Shown here one piece after another: positions 1 to 5,373 of a DNA stretch of 5,704 nt. The translations under genes and the position numbers were made by a program. Under the pieces are notes generated by a model. That model was not told the origin of the DNA. It was given only the letters and a program-made list of their open reading frames with translations, and did not search any database. The first letter of the stretch is position 1. Each line of letters starts with the position of its first letter. Source of the DNA: CAYXPG01 sp964564845 (lineage in GTDB: Bacteria > Planctomycetota > Phycisphaerae > Sedimentisphaerales > Anaerobacaceae). The stretch is taken from positions 1 through 5,704 of the forward strand of contig CAZMCN010000125.1 of assembly GCA_964564845.1 (NCBI GenBank), in the 5' to 3' direction.

Positions 1-157
1 AAAACGTAAAACACTAATGAACGTTAAGGCCATTTACACAGTTATCTGAACAGACCTTTGAAAAAGACTCTTGACTCGGCTCCGGTTCATAGGAGTTCAC
101 AGAGAACAAAGTGGGAAGTAAAAAGACAAGGCAATAACATAAAGGAAGGGCGGTAAA
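1..157 (+). other. Upstream region of the serpin operon, no gene seen
   Basis: No convincing coding sequence lies here. The only certain signal is the Shine-Dalgarno sequence AAAGGAAGG at 141-149, eight bases before the serpin ATG. A TTGACT at 71-76 could serve as a -35 box, but nothing resembling TATAAT lies 16-18 bases downstream, so no promoter is called. The operon promoter may sit left of the window or be of a non-sigma70 type. A short open frame at 2-46 could be the tail of an upstream gene, but it is too short to support. Confidence 0.5.
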
Positions 158-1411
158 ATGAAACGATATTTCGTATTTAGTGCGATTGTGATGGGGGTAT
201 CGAGCAGCCTGTTGTTGGCGGTAGTGGCACAGGGCAAAGAATGGCTCCCCGAGGAAGATGTCAATACTGTTGTTTTGGGCAATAGCGGCTTTGCACTTGA
301 CCTTTACGCAAAGCTCAGGGATGACCCGGCGGTTAAAAAGGCCGATGGCAACCTGTTTTTCTCGCCTTACAGTATATCGACGGCCCTGGCTATGACGTAT
401 GCCGGCGCAAGGGGCGAGACGGAAAAGCAAATGGCTGATGTTCTGCATTTTACTCTGGGGCAGGGGCGATTGCATCCGGCGTTCGGGATACTGGAAAAGC
501 AGCTAAATGCAGCCGGCAAAAAAGGCAACTATGAGCTTAGCGTTGCCAACGCGCTCTGGGGACAGAGGGGCTATGGCTTTCTAAAGCCGTTTCTGGAATT
601 GACGGAGAAAAATTACGGGGCGGCCCTTAAGGAAGTTGACTTTATCAGACAGACAGAAAAAGTACGTAAAACCATAAATGCCTGGGTGGAAGAAAAAACA
701 AAAGACAAAATCAAGGAGCTTATCAAGCCCTGCGTTCTTGATGCCTTTACCCGGCTGGTCTTGACAAATGCTATTTACTTTAAGGGCGACTGGGCAAGTA
801 AATTCGAGGAAAAGAATACAAAGCCCGCTCCTTTTCATATCAGCAAAGAAAGAAGCGAAGAGGCGGCGATGATGGAACAAAAGGAGGAATTTAAATACGC
901 TCAAAAAGAGAAGTTGCAGATTCTTGAGCTGCCTTATAAAGGCAGGGAGTTGAGTATGCTTGTATTTTTGCCTGAAGAAGTCGACGGCCTGGCGGAACTG
1001 GAAAGCTCCCTTACGCCGGAAAGGCTGGCCGAATGGACAAAGAGACTGCACAAGCGGGAAGTCATGGTTTATCTGCCGAAGTTCAAAATGACTTCACAAT
1101 TTAGTATGGCCGAGATGCTTGCTGCTATGGGTATGCCGGACGCTTTTTCAGGAGCGGCTGATTTTTCCGGGATGAACGGCAAGAGGGACCTTTTCATATC
1201 AGCAGTGATTGCAAAGGGGATTGTTGAGGTAAATGAGGAAGGCACAGAGGCGGCTGCAGCCACCGCTGTTGTGATGAAACTTACAGCCGTACCGACTCCG
1301 CCGCCGATATTTCGCACCGACCATCCCTTTATATTTATGATTAAAGATAACAGTTCCGGCAGCATACTGTTCATGGGCAGGGTTTCCAACCCTGCCAAAC
1401 AGGACAAATAA
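158..1411 (+). CDS. Secreted serpin (serine protease inhibitor, family I4)
   Basis: A full-length serpin of 417 residues, a suicide inhibitor that traps proteases by inserting its cleaved reactive loop into a beta-sheet. Residues 1-24 look like a signal peptide: K2-R3, a hydrophobic core, and cleavage near VVA24/Q25. There is no lipobox cysteine, so it should be periplasmic or secreted. Family motifs run in order: NLFFSPYSI at 65-73, LTNAIYFKGDW at 202-212, and the hinge EEGTEAAAATAVV at 360-372. Small residues through the hinge are what inhibitory serpins need. The C-terminal signature FRTDHPFIFMI (385-395) is near-canonical. Counting from Gly362 as P15 puts P1 at Thr376 and P1' at Ala377. 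The loop to the PF motif is three residues longer than in human antitrypsin and is proline-rich (PTPPP, 379-383). The start is set by a strong Shine-Dalgarno and the signal peptide. It is first gene of a likely operon with the two DUF4139-like genes. The target protease cannot be read from sequence. Confidence 0.95.
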   Translation: MKRYFVFSAIVMGVSSSLLLAVVAQGKEWLPEEDVNTVVLGNSGFALDLYAKLRDDPAVKKADGNLFFSPYSISTALAMTYAGARGETEKQMADVLHFTLGQGRLHPAFGILEKQLNAAGKKGNYELSVANALWGQRGYGFLKPFLELTEKNYGAALKEVDFIRQTEKVRKTINAWVEEKTKDKIKELIKPCVLDAFTRLVLTNAIYFKGDWASKFEEKNTKPAPFHISKERSEEAAMMEQKEEFKYAQKEKLQILELPYKGRELSMLVFLPEEVDGLAELESSLTPERLAEWTKRLHKREVMVYLPKFKMTSQFSMAEMLAAMGMPDAFSGAADFSGMNGKRDLFISAVIAKGIVEVNEEGTEAAAATAVVMKLTAVPTPPPIFRTDHPFIFMIKDNSSGSILFMGRVSNPAKQDK

Positions 1412-1451
1412 GAAAGTAAAATTGTGTCAATTATTTTAAGGAGATTTAATT

Positions 1452-2603
1452 ATGAACGGCAAAAGAAAAGCACTAACAGCAATTGTATTGCTGCTTGTCG
1501 GCAGTACAATCGCACAGGCGAGGATTAAACTGGTGGCGTTACCCGAGCGGGCTGCGACGGTGATTCGATTGGACCATCCCCATTTTACATTGATTGAGGA
1601 AGAACGTGTGCTTACGCTCCAGAAGGGTCTTAACAAGGTGGATTTTTCCTGGAAGGGCGTCAGCATCGATGCCGATTCAATTCGATTGGCTGCTCTCGAC
1701 AATCCGGAAAAAGTAACGCTGCTTAATGTAAGCTATCCTCCTGCTGAGGCGGCCCTTGTCTGGGAAATCAGCAGTGACGGCGACTATGCCGAGACGGTTC
1801 GAATCAGCTATCTGCTGCGTAATATCGACCGGCTGATAACTTACAAGGCCATTGCCGACAAGGCCGAGACGGCGGTCGATTTGACCAGCTTTCTTGTGCT
1901 GCGCAACTTTTCAGGCGAAGATTTTGACAGGGCACGCGTGCTGCTGGATTACGGCGAGACATTCGAGCAGGGCGTCAAACACGAGGAAACCAAGCAGATG
2001 CTGTTTCTGAAGAAGCCGAAAGTGCCGATTACGAAAATATGGACGTTCGATGCGGACAAGCTGCCCTGGGACCCGGAAAAACTCGAGAATAGAAATGTCG
2101 GCATACCGGTCAGCTATCGAATTATAAATAACACCGAAAGCGGATTAGGTGAATTTGCCTTGTGGGGCGGCAAGGCGAGAATCTTTCAGGACGATGGGCA
2201 GAAAAGCACCATCTTTTTAGGTGAAGACATAACGGCGATGGTGCCGGTCGGCGAAAAAGCCGAACTTTATATCGGCGACAGCAGAGACATCGTAGTAACG
2301 CAGCGAAAAATGACGGACAAAAGAATAAACGTAAGATACAACAATAAAAGGACACAAATCGTTCTCTATGATACCGATGAAGAAATTGTTGCCAAGATTG
2401 AAAACTTCAAAGACAGTCCTGCTGTACTTACGATGATACAGCACATACCCGGCCAGTGGGATATGGAAAAATGCAATATGGAGTATGTCAAAAAGGACGC
2501 CCATATGCTTGAATTTGAGATAACATTGCCTGCCCGCAGCAAAACCGGCCCGGCGACAAAGCAACTGAAGATGCACTATCACCGCCGGAATATTAGGCCG
2601 TGA
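1452..2603 (+). CDS. Exported DUF4139-like protein, short paralog
   Basis: An exported 383-residue protein of unknown function. Residues 1-23 form a signal peptide with K4-R5-K6, a leucine/valine core and an AQA23/R24 cleavage site. The mature part is beta-rich and resembles the DUF4139 (MuiA-type) group, judged from remembered motifs: FSW at 65-67 and NFSGEDF at 152-158. It is clearly a paralog of the next gene; just after cleavage both read roughly R/K-x-x-LV-x-LP-x-R, and ISYL to SGED aligns over 32 residues without a gap. Two differences stand out. The LSW of the paralog is I125-D126-R127 here, and a middle stretch of about 60 residues is missing. It may therefore be a diverged partner rather than a copy. 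The start is fixed by TAAGGAGA at 1437-1444, seven to eight bases before the ATG. It lies 40 bases after the serpin with no terminator, so co-transcription is likely. It ends in TGA, showing that TGA is a normal stop in this genome. Confidence 0.85.
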   Translation: MNGKRKALTAIVLLLVGSTIAQARIKLVALPERAATVIRLDHPHFTLIEEERVLTLQKGLNKVDFSWKGVSIDADSIRLAALDNPEKVTLLNVSYPPAEAALVWEISSDGDYAETVRISYLLRNIDRLITYKAIADKAETAVDLTSFLVLRNFSGEDFDRARVLLDYGETFEQGVKHEETKQMLFLKKPKVPITKIWTFDADKLPWDPEKLENRNVGIPVSYRIINNTESGLGEFALWGGKARIFQDDGQKSTIFLGEDITAMVPVGEKAELYIGDSRDIVVTQRKMTDKRINVRYNNKRTQIVLYDTDEEIVAKIENFKDSPAVLTMIQHIPGQWDMEKCNMEYVKKDAHMLEFEITLPARSKTGPATKQLKMHYHRRNIRP

Positions 2604-2649
2604 AGAAACAGATAAACAACAGAACCTTTCAAATTAAAGGAGCAGCAAA

Positions 2650-4002
2650 ATGAAACGTTTAATTTCTGTGTTAGTTATAATTGTTGCGATGGTTTCGGTT
2701 GGCCAGGCCAAGGTCGATTTGGTTACGCTGCCAACTCGCGATACCGTACAGCTTACTATCTATAATTCGGCGGATATGACTTTAGTGCGTGAAAGCAGGG
2801 GCCTTACGCTAAAAGAAGGTGCAAATAAGCTGCAGTTTTCCTGGGCAAATACGCTTATTGACCCGACAAGTCTGGAAATGCTACCTAAAGCGAATGCCGA
2901 CAAAATCAACATCGCTGATTTGACCTTTCCGCCGAGAGTAAGGAACCTCGGCCTGTGGAACATCAAAAGCGGCGTAAAGGGCAATGTGCCGGTCGAAATT
3001 TCGTATCTGACCAGCGGCCTTTCCTGGCGGGCGTTCTATATGGGGACGCTGACAGAAGATGAAAAGAAAATGCGTTTGCAGGGCTATGTCAGAGTAACCA
3101 ACAATAGCGGCGAAGACTATGAAAACGCTCAAACACGACTGATTGTCGGCAAAGTCCACATCCTTGACCAAATTGCTGACCTTGCCCGCAGGCAGTACCC
3201 CTATGGCAGGCCGTCAGAGATAGTACCTAAAGGGATGCCGCCGCTCAAGCTTGAAGAAGCCAAAAGAAGCATGATGGAGTCTGACAAAGCAGTAGCAGGG
3301 ACCTATGCGATTAGGCCGAAGGAAATCAGAAAGGAGGGCCTTAGCGAGTATTTTCTTTATACGATTGAAGGGACTGAGACAATTCCTACCGGCTGGTCGA
3401 AACGGCTGATTAGCTTTGACGTTGACGATGTGCCGGTGGTCAATCTGTATAAATATGAGCAGCAGCGCTACGGCAATTTCGTCGTGCGGTTTATCAGTTT
3501 CAAAAATGACGAAAAGCACAATTTAGGCGATACACCCATCCCCGGCGGAATGCTGAAAGTTTACAGAGGCGCTGATGCCCAGGGCCACTTATCTTACACC
3601 GGTCAATCGTCTTTCAAATATATTCCCGTCGATGAGGACATCGAGCTTAATCTCGGGCCGGTCGCTGATGTTGTTGTTGAGCCGAAGCTTATGGATTTTG
3701 CCACGGACAACTATGACTTTGACCACAAGGGCAACATTTCCGGCTGGGATGAAATCCGTAAATTCAAGGTTGAAGTTAAAAACACGCGGGACATTCCAAT
3801 CAAGGTAGAAATAAAACGCAACTTCGGCACTTCTTACTGGGACCTGAAAAAAACCGGCGATTTCGGGAAATACGAAAAGGTTGATAAAGACACTGTCAAA
3901 TTCACTCTTACATTGAAACCGGCCTCGGCAATGAAATTTGAGTATGTTCTGACCACTTACCACGGAACTCGGCAGGAACATTGGTCGAAGGGCTGGTTGT
4001 AA
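2650..4002 (+). CDS. Exported DUF4139-like protein, long paralog
   Basis: An exported 450-residue protein of unknown biochemical function. The signal peptide covers residues 1-20 (K2-R3, hydrophobic core, GQA20/K21). The mature protein has the fuller set of DUF4139-type features: FSW at 63-65, GLSWRAFY at 123-130, NNSGEDY at 151-157, then a charged lysine/glutamate-rich middle (about 177-235). After that comes a segment resembling the family core: EYFLY then IPTGWSKRLISF, a PIPGGMLKVYR motif, a YIPVDEDIELNLG motif, and a last beta-rich domain. In known MuiA-like proteins this architecture occurs in envelope proteins, but no enzymatic residue can be named. The start is supported by AAAGGAG at 2636-2642 with a seven-base spacer. 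The gap to the preceding paralog is 46 bases with no terminator. The pair probably arose by tandem duplication and may work together, for instance as a heteromer; that is inference. A terminator follows at 4062-4087. Confidence 0.87.
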   Translation: MKRLISVLVIIVAMVSVGQAKVDLVTLPTRDTVQLTIYNSADMTLVRESRGLTLKEGANKLQFSWANTLIDPTSLEMLPKANADKINIADLTFPPRVRNLGLWNIKSGVKGNVPVEISYLTSGLSWRAFYMGTLTEDEKKMRLQGYVRVTNNSGEDYENAQTRLIVGKVHILDQIADLARRQYPYGRPSEIVPKGMPPLKLEEAKRSMMESDKAVAGTYAIRPKEIRKEGLSEYFLYTIEGTETIPTGWSKRLISFDVDDVPVVNLYKYEQQRYGNFVVRFISFKNDEKHNLGDTPIPGGMLKVYRGADAQGHLSYTGQSSFKYIPVDEDIELNLGPVADVVVEPKLMDFATDNYDFDHKGNISGWDEIRKFKVEVKNTRDIPIKVEIKRNFGTSYWDLKKTGDFGKYEKVDKDTVKFTLTLKPASAMKFEYVLTTYHGTRQEHWSKGWL

Positions 4003-4061
4003 GCATCGCTGTCAAGGCCGGGGCTTTATCCTGCGCAAAAATGAGAGGAAAACACGATGGA

Positions 4062-4087
4062 ACCCCATCAAAGCGATGGGTTTTCTT
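4062..4087 (+). terminator. Rho-independent terminator of the serpin operon
   Basis: The six-base stem CCCATC (4064-4069) pairs with GATGGG (4075-4080) around the loop AAAGC, and an AA/TT pair extends it across one mismatch. TTTTCTT follows at once. It lies 60 bases after the stop of the long DUF4139-like gene and four bases before a strong -35 box, which fits a boundary between transcription units. A competing hairpin is possible, because GATGG at 4056-4060 can pair with CCATC at 4065-4069 and block the terminator stem. Confidence 0.6.
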
Positions 4088-4090
4088 GAT

Positions 4091-4119
4091 TTGACAGAAG
4101 CAATTTGGCCGGATACAAT
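4091..4119 (+). promoter_or_regulatory. Sigma70-type promoter for the membrane protein gene
   Basis: TTGACA at 4091-4096 is a perfect -35 box. TACAAT at 4114-4119 matches five of six -10 bases, and the spacer is exactly 17 bases. Transcription would start near 4126, giving a leader of about 100 bases before the ATG at 4228. It begins only four bases after the preceding terminator, so the membrane protein gene is probably transcribed independently of the serpin operon. Confidence 0.75.
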
Positions 4120-4194
4120 ACCCGCGATGAGCAGTATCGAAATAAGGGGGTTTATCTGACTGATTATTTTGATACGGTTGTAGCAACGGCAAAG

Positions 4195-4215
4195 TTAAAC
4201 CAGGGTTGGTATTAA
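4195..4215 (+). promoter_or_regulatory. Hairpin next to the ribosome binding site of the membrane protein gene
   Basis: TTAAACC (4195-4201) can pair with GGT-TTAA (4208-4215) around the loop AGGGTT, with A4211 bulged. Its last two bases are the first two of the Shine-Dalgarno AAGGGA (4214-4219). Folding could lower access to the ribosome binding site, but seven mostly A-T pairs make a weak structure, so any control role is speculative. Confidence 0.3.
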
Positions 4216-4227
4216 GGGAAATCTGAA

Positions 4228-4980
4228 ATGCCTGTAGCCATAACTATAATTTTTATCGTCTTAGCTACCCTTGTCGCCGCCTTTGTCAGAAGGACAAGCA
4301 GGGACAAATGTCTGAAAGATTTTGAGCGCAATATGGTAACTCTTCAGGCATTAGACGGCAGGACAGTCTGGGGTAAACTGCGGGTGGAGAATACCGGCCT
4401 GGAATTCATTTATCCCCAAGTGCATAAAAATGAAGACGGGCACGACGAGACAAGCTATATTCTCTATAAATCCGAGTATTCTAATATTTTTGCACTGATT
4501 CGCTACCATGACCGGTTGAGCGAAAGTAATAAAAAGCAGAGGGAAAAGGAATTAAAAAGAACATATCATCCAGCACTTGCTCGAAGGCTTACAAGAAAGA
4601 TAAAAAATGTTTTCAAAACGGTAAGAGATTCGGTGATGGAAGTGTTGAATATGTTAATCAGCCATGCCAAGAGAGTTACACCGGCCGGGGCGGTGCTGAC
4701 TTCTCAGGATAAATATGTTAGCCGGATGAAGCAGGAGTTGGTAGGCTCGGCAGGAACTTCTTTCGAGCCTTTGCTGGAAAAATATATCGGCAGCAAAGTT
4801 GTGCTTGAACTGCTGCAGGGCGATAAAATATTTGAATATTGCGGCGTGCTGAAGGACTACACAGCAGAGTTTGTTGAAGTTATGGACGTTGATTATAAAT
4901 CGCAGCAGGACCAGCAGGCCAGAAAGGTGGACCTGGTCGTGCTTCGCAGATACGGCATCGTCCGTCACCTCGGAGAATAG
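4228..4980 (+). CDS. Membrane-anchored protein of unknown function with two Sm/SH3-like repeats
   Basis: A 250-residue protein that I do not recognise. Residues 3-20 form one hydrophobic helix followed by R21-R22, so it is probably an N-terminal anchor with the rest in the cytoplasm. A beta-rich stretch at about 36-63 (VTLQALDGRTVWGKLRVENTG) is followed by a basic, helical linker at about 97-130 rich in lysine and arginine. The C-terminal stretch at 187-223 (SKVVLELLQGDKIFEYCGVL at 189-208, then KDYTAEFVEVMDV) resembles the first: both follow V-x-L-x-x-L-x-G-x-x-[VI]-[WF], then G-x-L. The pattern suggests a duplicated small barrel of Sm or SH3 type; this is inference, not a database match. 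The basic linker could contact nucleic acid or phospholipid. The start is supported by AAGGGA at 4214-4219 and the membrane helix. It has its own promoter at 4091-4119 and appears to be monocistronic. Confidence 0.85.
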   Translation: MPVAITIIFIVLATLVAAFVRRTSRDKCLKDFERNMVTLQALDGRTVWGKLRVENTGLEFIYPQVHKNEDGHDETSYILYKSEYSNIFALIRYHDRLSESNKKQREKELKRTYHPALARRLTRKIKNVFKTVRDSVMEVLNMLISHAKRVTPAGAVLTSQDKYVSRMKQELVGSAGTSFEPLLEKYIGSKVVLELLQGDKIFEYCGVLKDYTAEFVEVMDVDYKSQQDQQARKVDLVVLRRYGIVRHLGE

Positions 4981-5016
4981 TTCCAGAATACAGTGCGGGG
5001 CTGTACATTTTAAGTT

Positions 5017-5052
5017 TTCGATTTGCGATTTTCGATTGGAAATCGACAATCG
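5017..5052. repeat. Heptamer repeat forming a strong hairpin
   Basis: Three heptamers follow in phase: TTCGATT (5017-5023), TGCGATT (5024-5030) and TTCGATT (5031-5037). The last two, CGATTTTCGATT at 5026-5037, pair with AATCGACAATCG at 5041-5052 with one mismatch in twelve around the loop GGA. No T-run follows, so it is not a classic terminator, though it could protect the 3' end of the membrane protein mRNA. CGATT-type heptamer repeats look like a dispersed intergenic repeat, but only one copy is visible here. Confidence 0.6.
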
Positions 5053-5109
5053 GCGGTCGATATTGGTAGGTTCGGCAGAAACTTGCTTACAGGGGATGAG
5101 GAAAAAACC

Positions 5110-5138
5110 TTGATTTCAAATAAGGATATAAGCATAAT
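5110..5138 (+). promoter_or_regulatory. Possible sigma70 promoter for a small transcript
   Basis: TTGATT at 5110-5115 (four of six -35 bases) and CATAAT at 5133-5138 (five of six -10 bases) are 17 bases apart. Transcription would start near 5145. With the terminator at 5265-5288 this would define a transcript of about 140 bases. It is weaker than the two other promoters in the window, and chance A/T-rich matches are common, so the call is tentative. Confidence 0.35.
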
Positions 5139-5154
5139 ACCGAAATAGCAGGTT

Positions 5155-5277
5155 ATGGTTACCGTTTTTGGCCAACGTTACAAACCTTACGCAAGGGACC
5201 GACAACTCATGTTCGTTCCCAGCCTGGCGACAGACGGCGGAAAATACACAGAATATAATGAGTTTGGCTCAAAATAA
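5155..5277 (+). CDS. Candidate 40-residue small protein, unrecognised
   Basis: ATG at 5155 opens 40 codons ending in TAA at 5275-5277. The composition is protein-like: MVTVFGQRYK at the start, a middle with RDRQLMFVPS, and an acidic, aromatic end KYTEYNEFGSK. It is hydrophilic, with no signal peptide or membrane helix, and matches no family I know. Support is indirect: a possible promoter just upstream, and the stop codon inside the loop of a good terminator, as seen for compact small genes. Against it, the only purine-rich sequence (AGCAGG, 5147-5152) is two bases from the ATG, too close for a normal ribosome binding site. The opposite strand is also open over most of the same stretch, so coding cannot be assigned to one strand with certainty. 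It may instead be a non-coding RNA or a gene remnant; the frame continues upstream to a TTG at 5110 through an in-frame TAG at 5146-5148. Confidence 0.3.
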   Translation: MVTVFGQRYKPYARDRQLMFVPSLATDGGKYTEYNEFGSK

Positions 5278-5288
5278 GCCATTTTTTT
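5265..5288 (+). terminator. Rho-independent terminator before the hydrolase gene
   Basis: TGGCT (5265-5269) pairs perfectly with AGCCA (5277-5281) around the loop CAAAATA, followed by seven T residues at 5282-5288. The stem is short but the T-run is ideal. It would end the membrane protein transcript and any small transcript starting near 5145. A strong promoter begins two bases later. Confidence 0.7.
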
Positions 5289-5290
5289 CG

Positions 5291-5319
5291 TTGATTTCAC
5301 TCAGCAAGTTAGGTATAAT
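5291..5319 (+). promoter_or_regulatory. Sigma70-type promoter for the hydrolase gene
   Basis: TTGATT at 5291-5296 (four of six) and a perfect TATAAT at 5314-5319 are separated by exactly 17 bases. The predicted start near 5326 leaves a leader of just under 50 bases before the ATG at 5374. It follows the terminator directly, so the hydrolase should be an independent transcription unit. Confidence 0.75.
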
Positions 5320-5338
5320 TACATAGTATCGATGTAAT
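5318..5338. promoter_or_regulatory. Inverted repeat over the start site, candidate operator
   Basis: ATTACAT (5318-5324) and ATGTAAT (5332-5338) form a perfect 7+7 inverted repeat with a seven-base centre. The repeat starts within the -10 box and covers the predicted transcription start, the position expected for a repressor operator. It could also be a short hairpin at the 5' end of the mRNA. A/T-rich dyads do arise by chance, and no adjacent regulator gene is visible. Confidence 0.4.
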
Positions 5339-5373
5339 ATTTTGTGGTTTTTATGGGGCTTAAGGGGTCGGGG

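Larger units (their letters stand above)
4057..4215 (+). pseudogene. Possible small ORF interrupted by an in-frame TGA
   Basis: From the ATG at 4057 the frame runs 52 codons to a TAA at 4213-4215, broken only by TGA at codon 11 (4087-4089). An AGGA at 4046-4049 sits seven bases before the ATG. The part after the TGA has protein-like composition, rich in tyrosine, aspartate, arginine and lysine, for example YLTDYFDTVVATAKLNQGWY at the end. Against it, the first ten codons overlap a terminator hairpin, the TGA touches a promoter, and TGA is a normal stop in a neighbouring gene. It could be a decayed gene, a TGG-to-TGA sequence error, or chance. No family is recognised. Confidence 0.2.
4981..5373. 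other. Signal-rich intergenic region between the membrane protein and the hydrolase
   Basis: This stretch of nearly 400 bases holds no conventional gene. From left to right it contains a heptamer repeat folding into a hairpin (5017-5052), a weak promoter candidate (5110-5138), a 40-codon ORF (5155-5277), an imperfect hairpin GGGACCGA/TCGTTCCC (5195-5202 with 5213-5220), a terminator (5265-5288) and a strong promoter with an inverted repeat (5291-5338). No tRNA or CRISPR array was seen. Confidence 0.6.

Noticed and set aside
71..99. TTGACT at 71-76 as the -35 box of a serpin promoter
   Set aside because: No -10-like hexamer lies 16-18 bases downstream.
581..1051. Long open frames on the minus strand inside the serpin and DUF4139-like genes
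   Set aside because: They lie opposite clearly coding genes, lack ribosome binding sites and have cysteine- and phenylalanine-rich compositions typical of antisense shadows.
4014..4027. AAGGC/GCTTT hairpin just after the long DUF4139-like gene as the terminator
   Set aside because: Five pairs including a G-T wobble and no T-run; the hairpin at 4062-4087 is better.
4087..4089. TGA as a selenocysteine codon
   Set aside because: No hairpin of SECIS type directly follows and no redox motif is present; TGA also ends the short DUF4139-like gene.
3958..4155. Similarity between the C-terminal tail of the long DUF4139-like protein (YHGTRQEHW...KG) and the interrupted small frame (YNTRDEQYRNKG), suggesting a local duplication
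   Set aside because: The match needs two gaps over about 14 residues and the DNA is not similar, so chance is the simpler explanation.
5254..5259. TATAAT at 5254-5259 as an additional promoter
   Set aside because: No -35 match at the right distance, and it would start transcription just before a terminator.
5102..5277. Open frame on the minus strand across the intergenic region
   Set aside because: It has no ATG with a ribosome binding site, and the plus-strand frame fits the promoter and terminator better.
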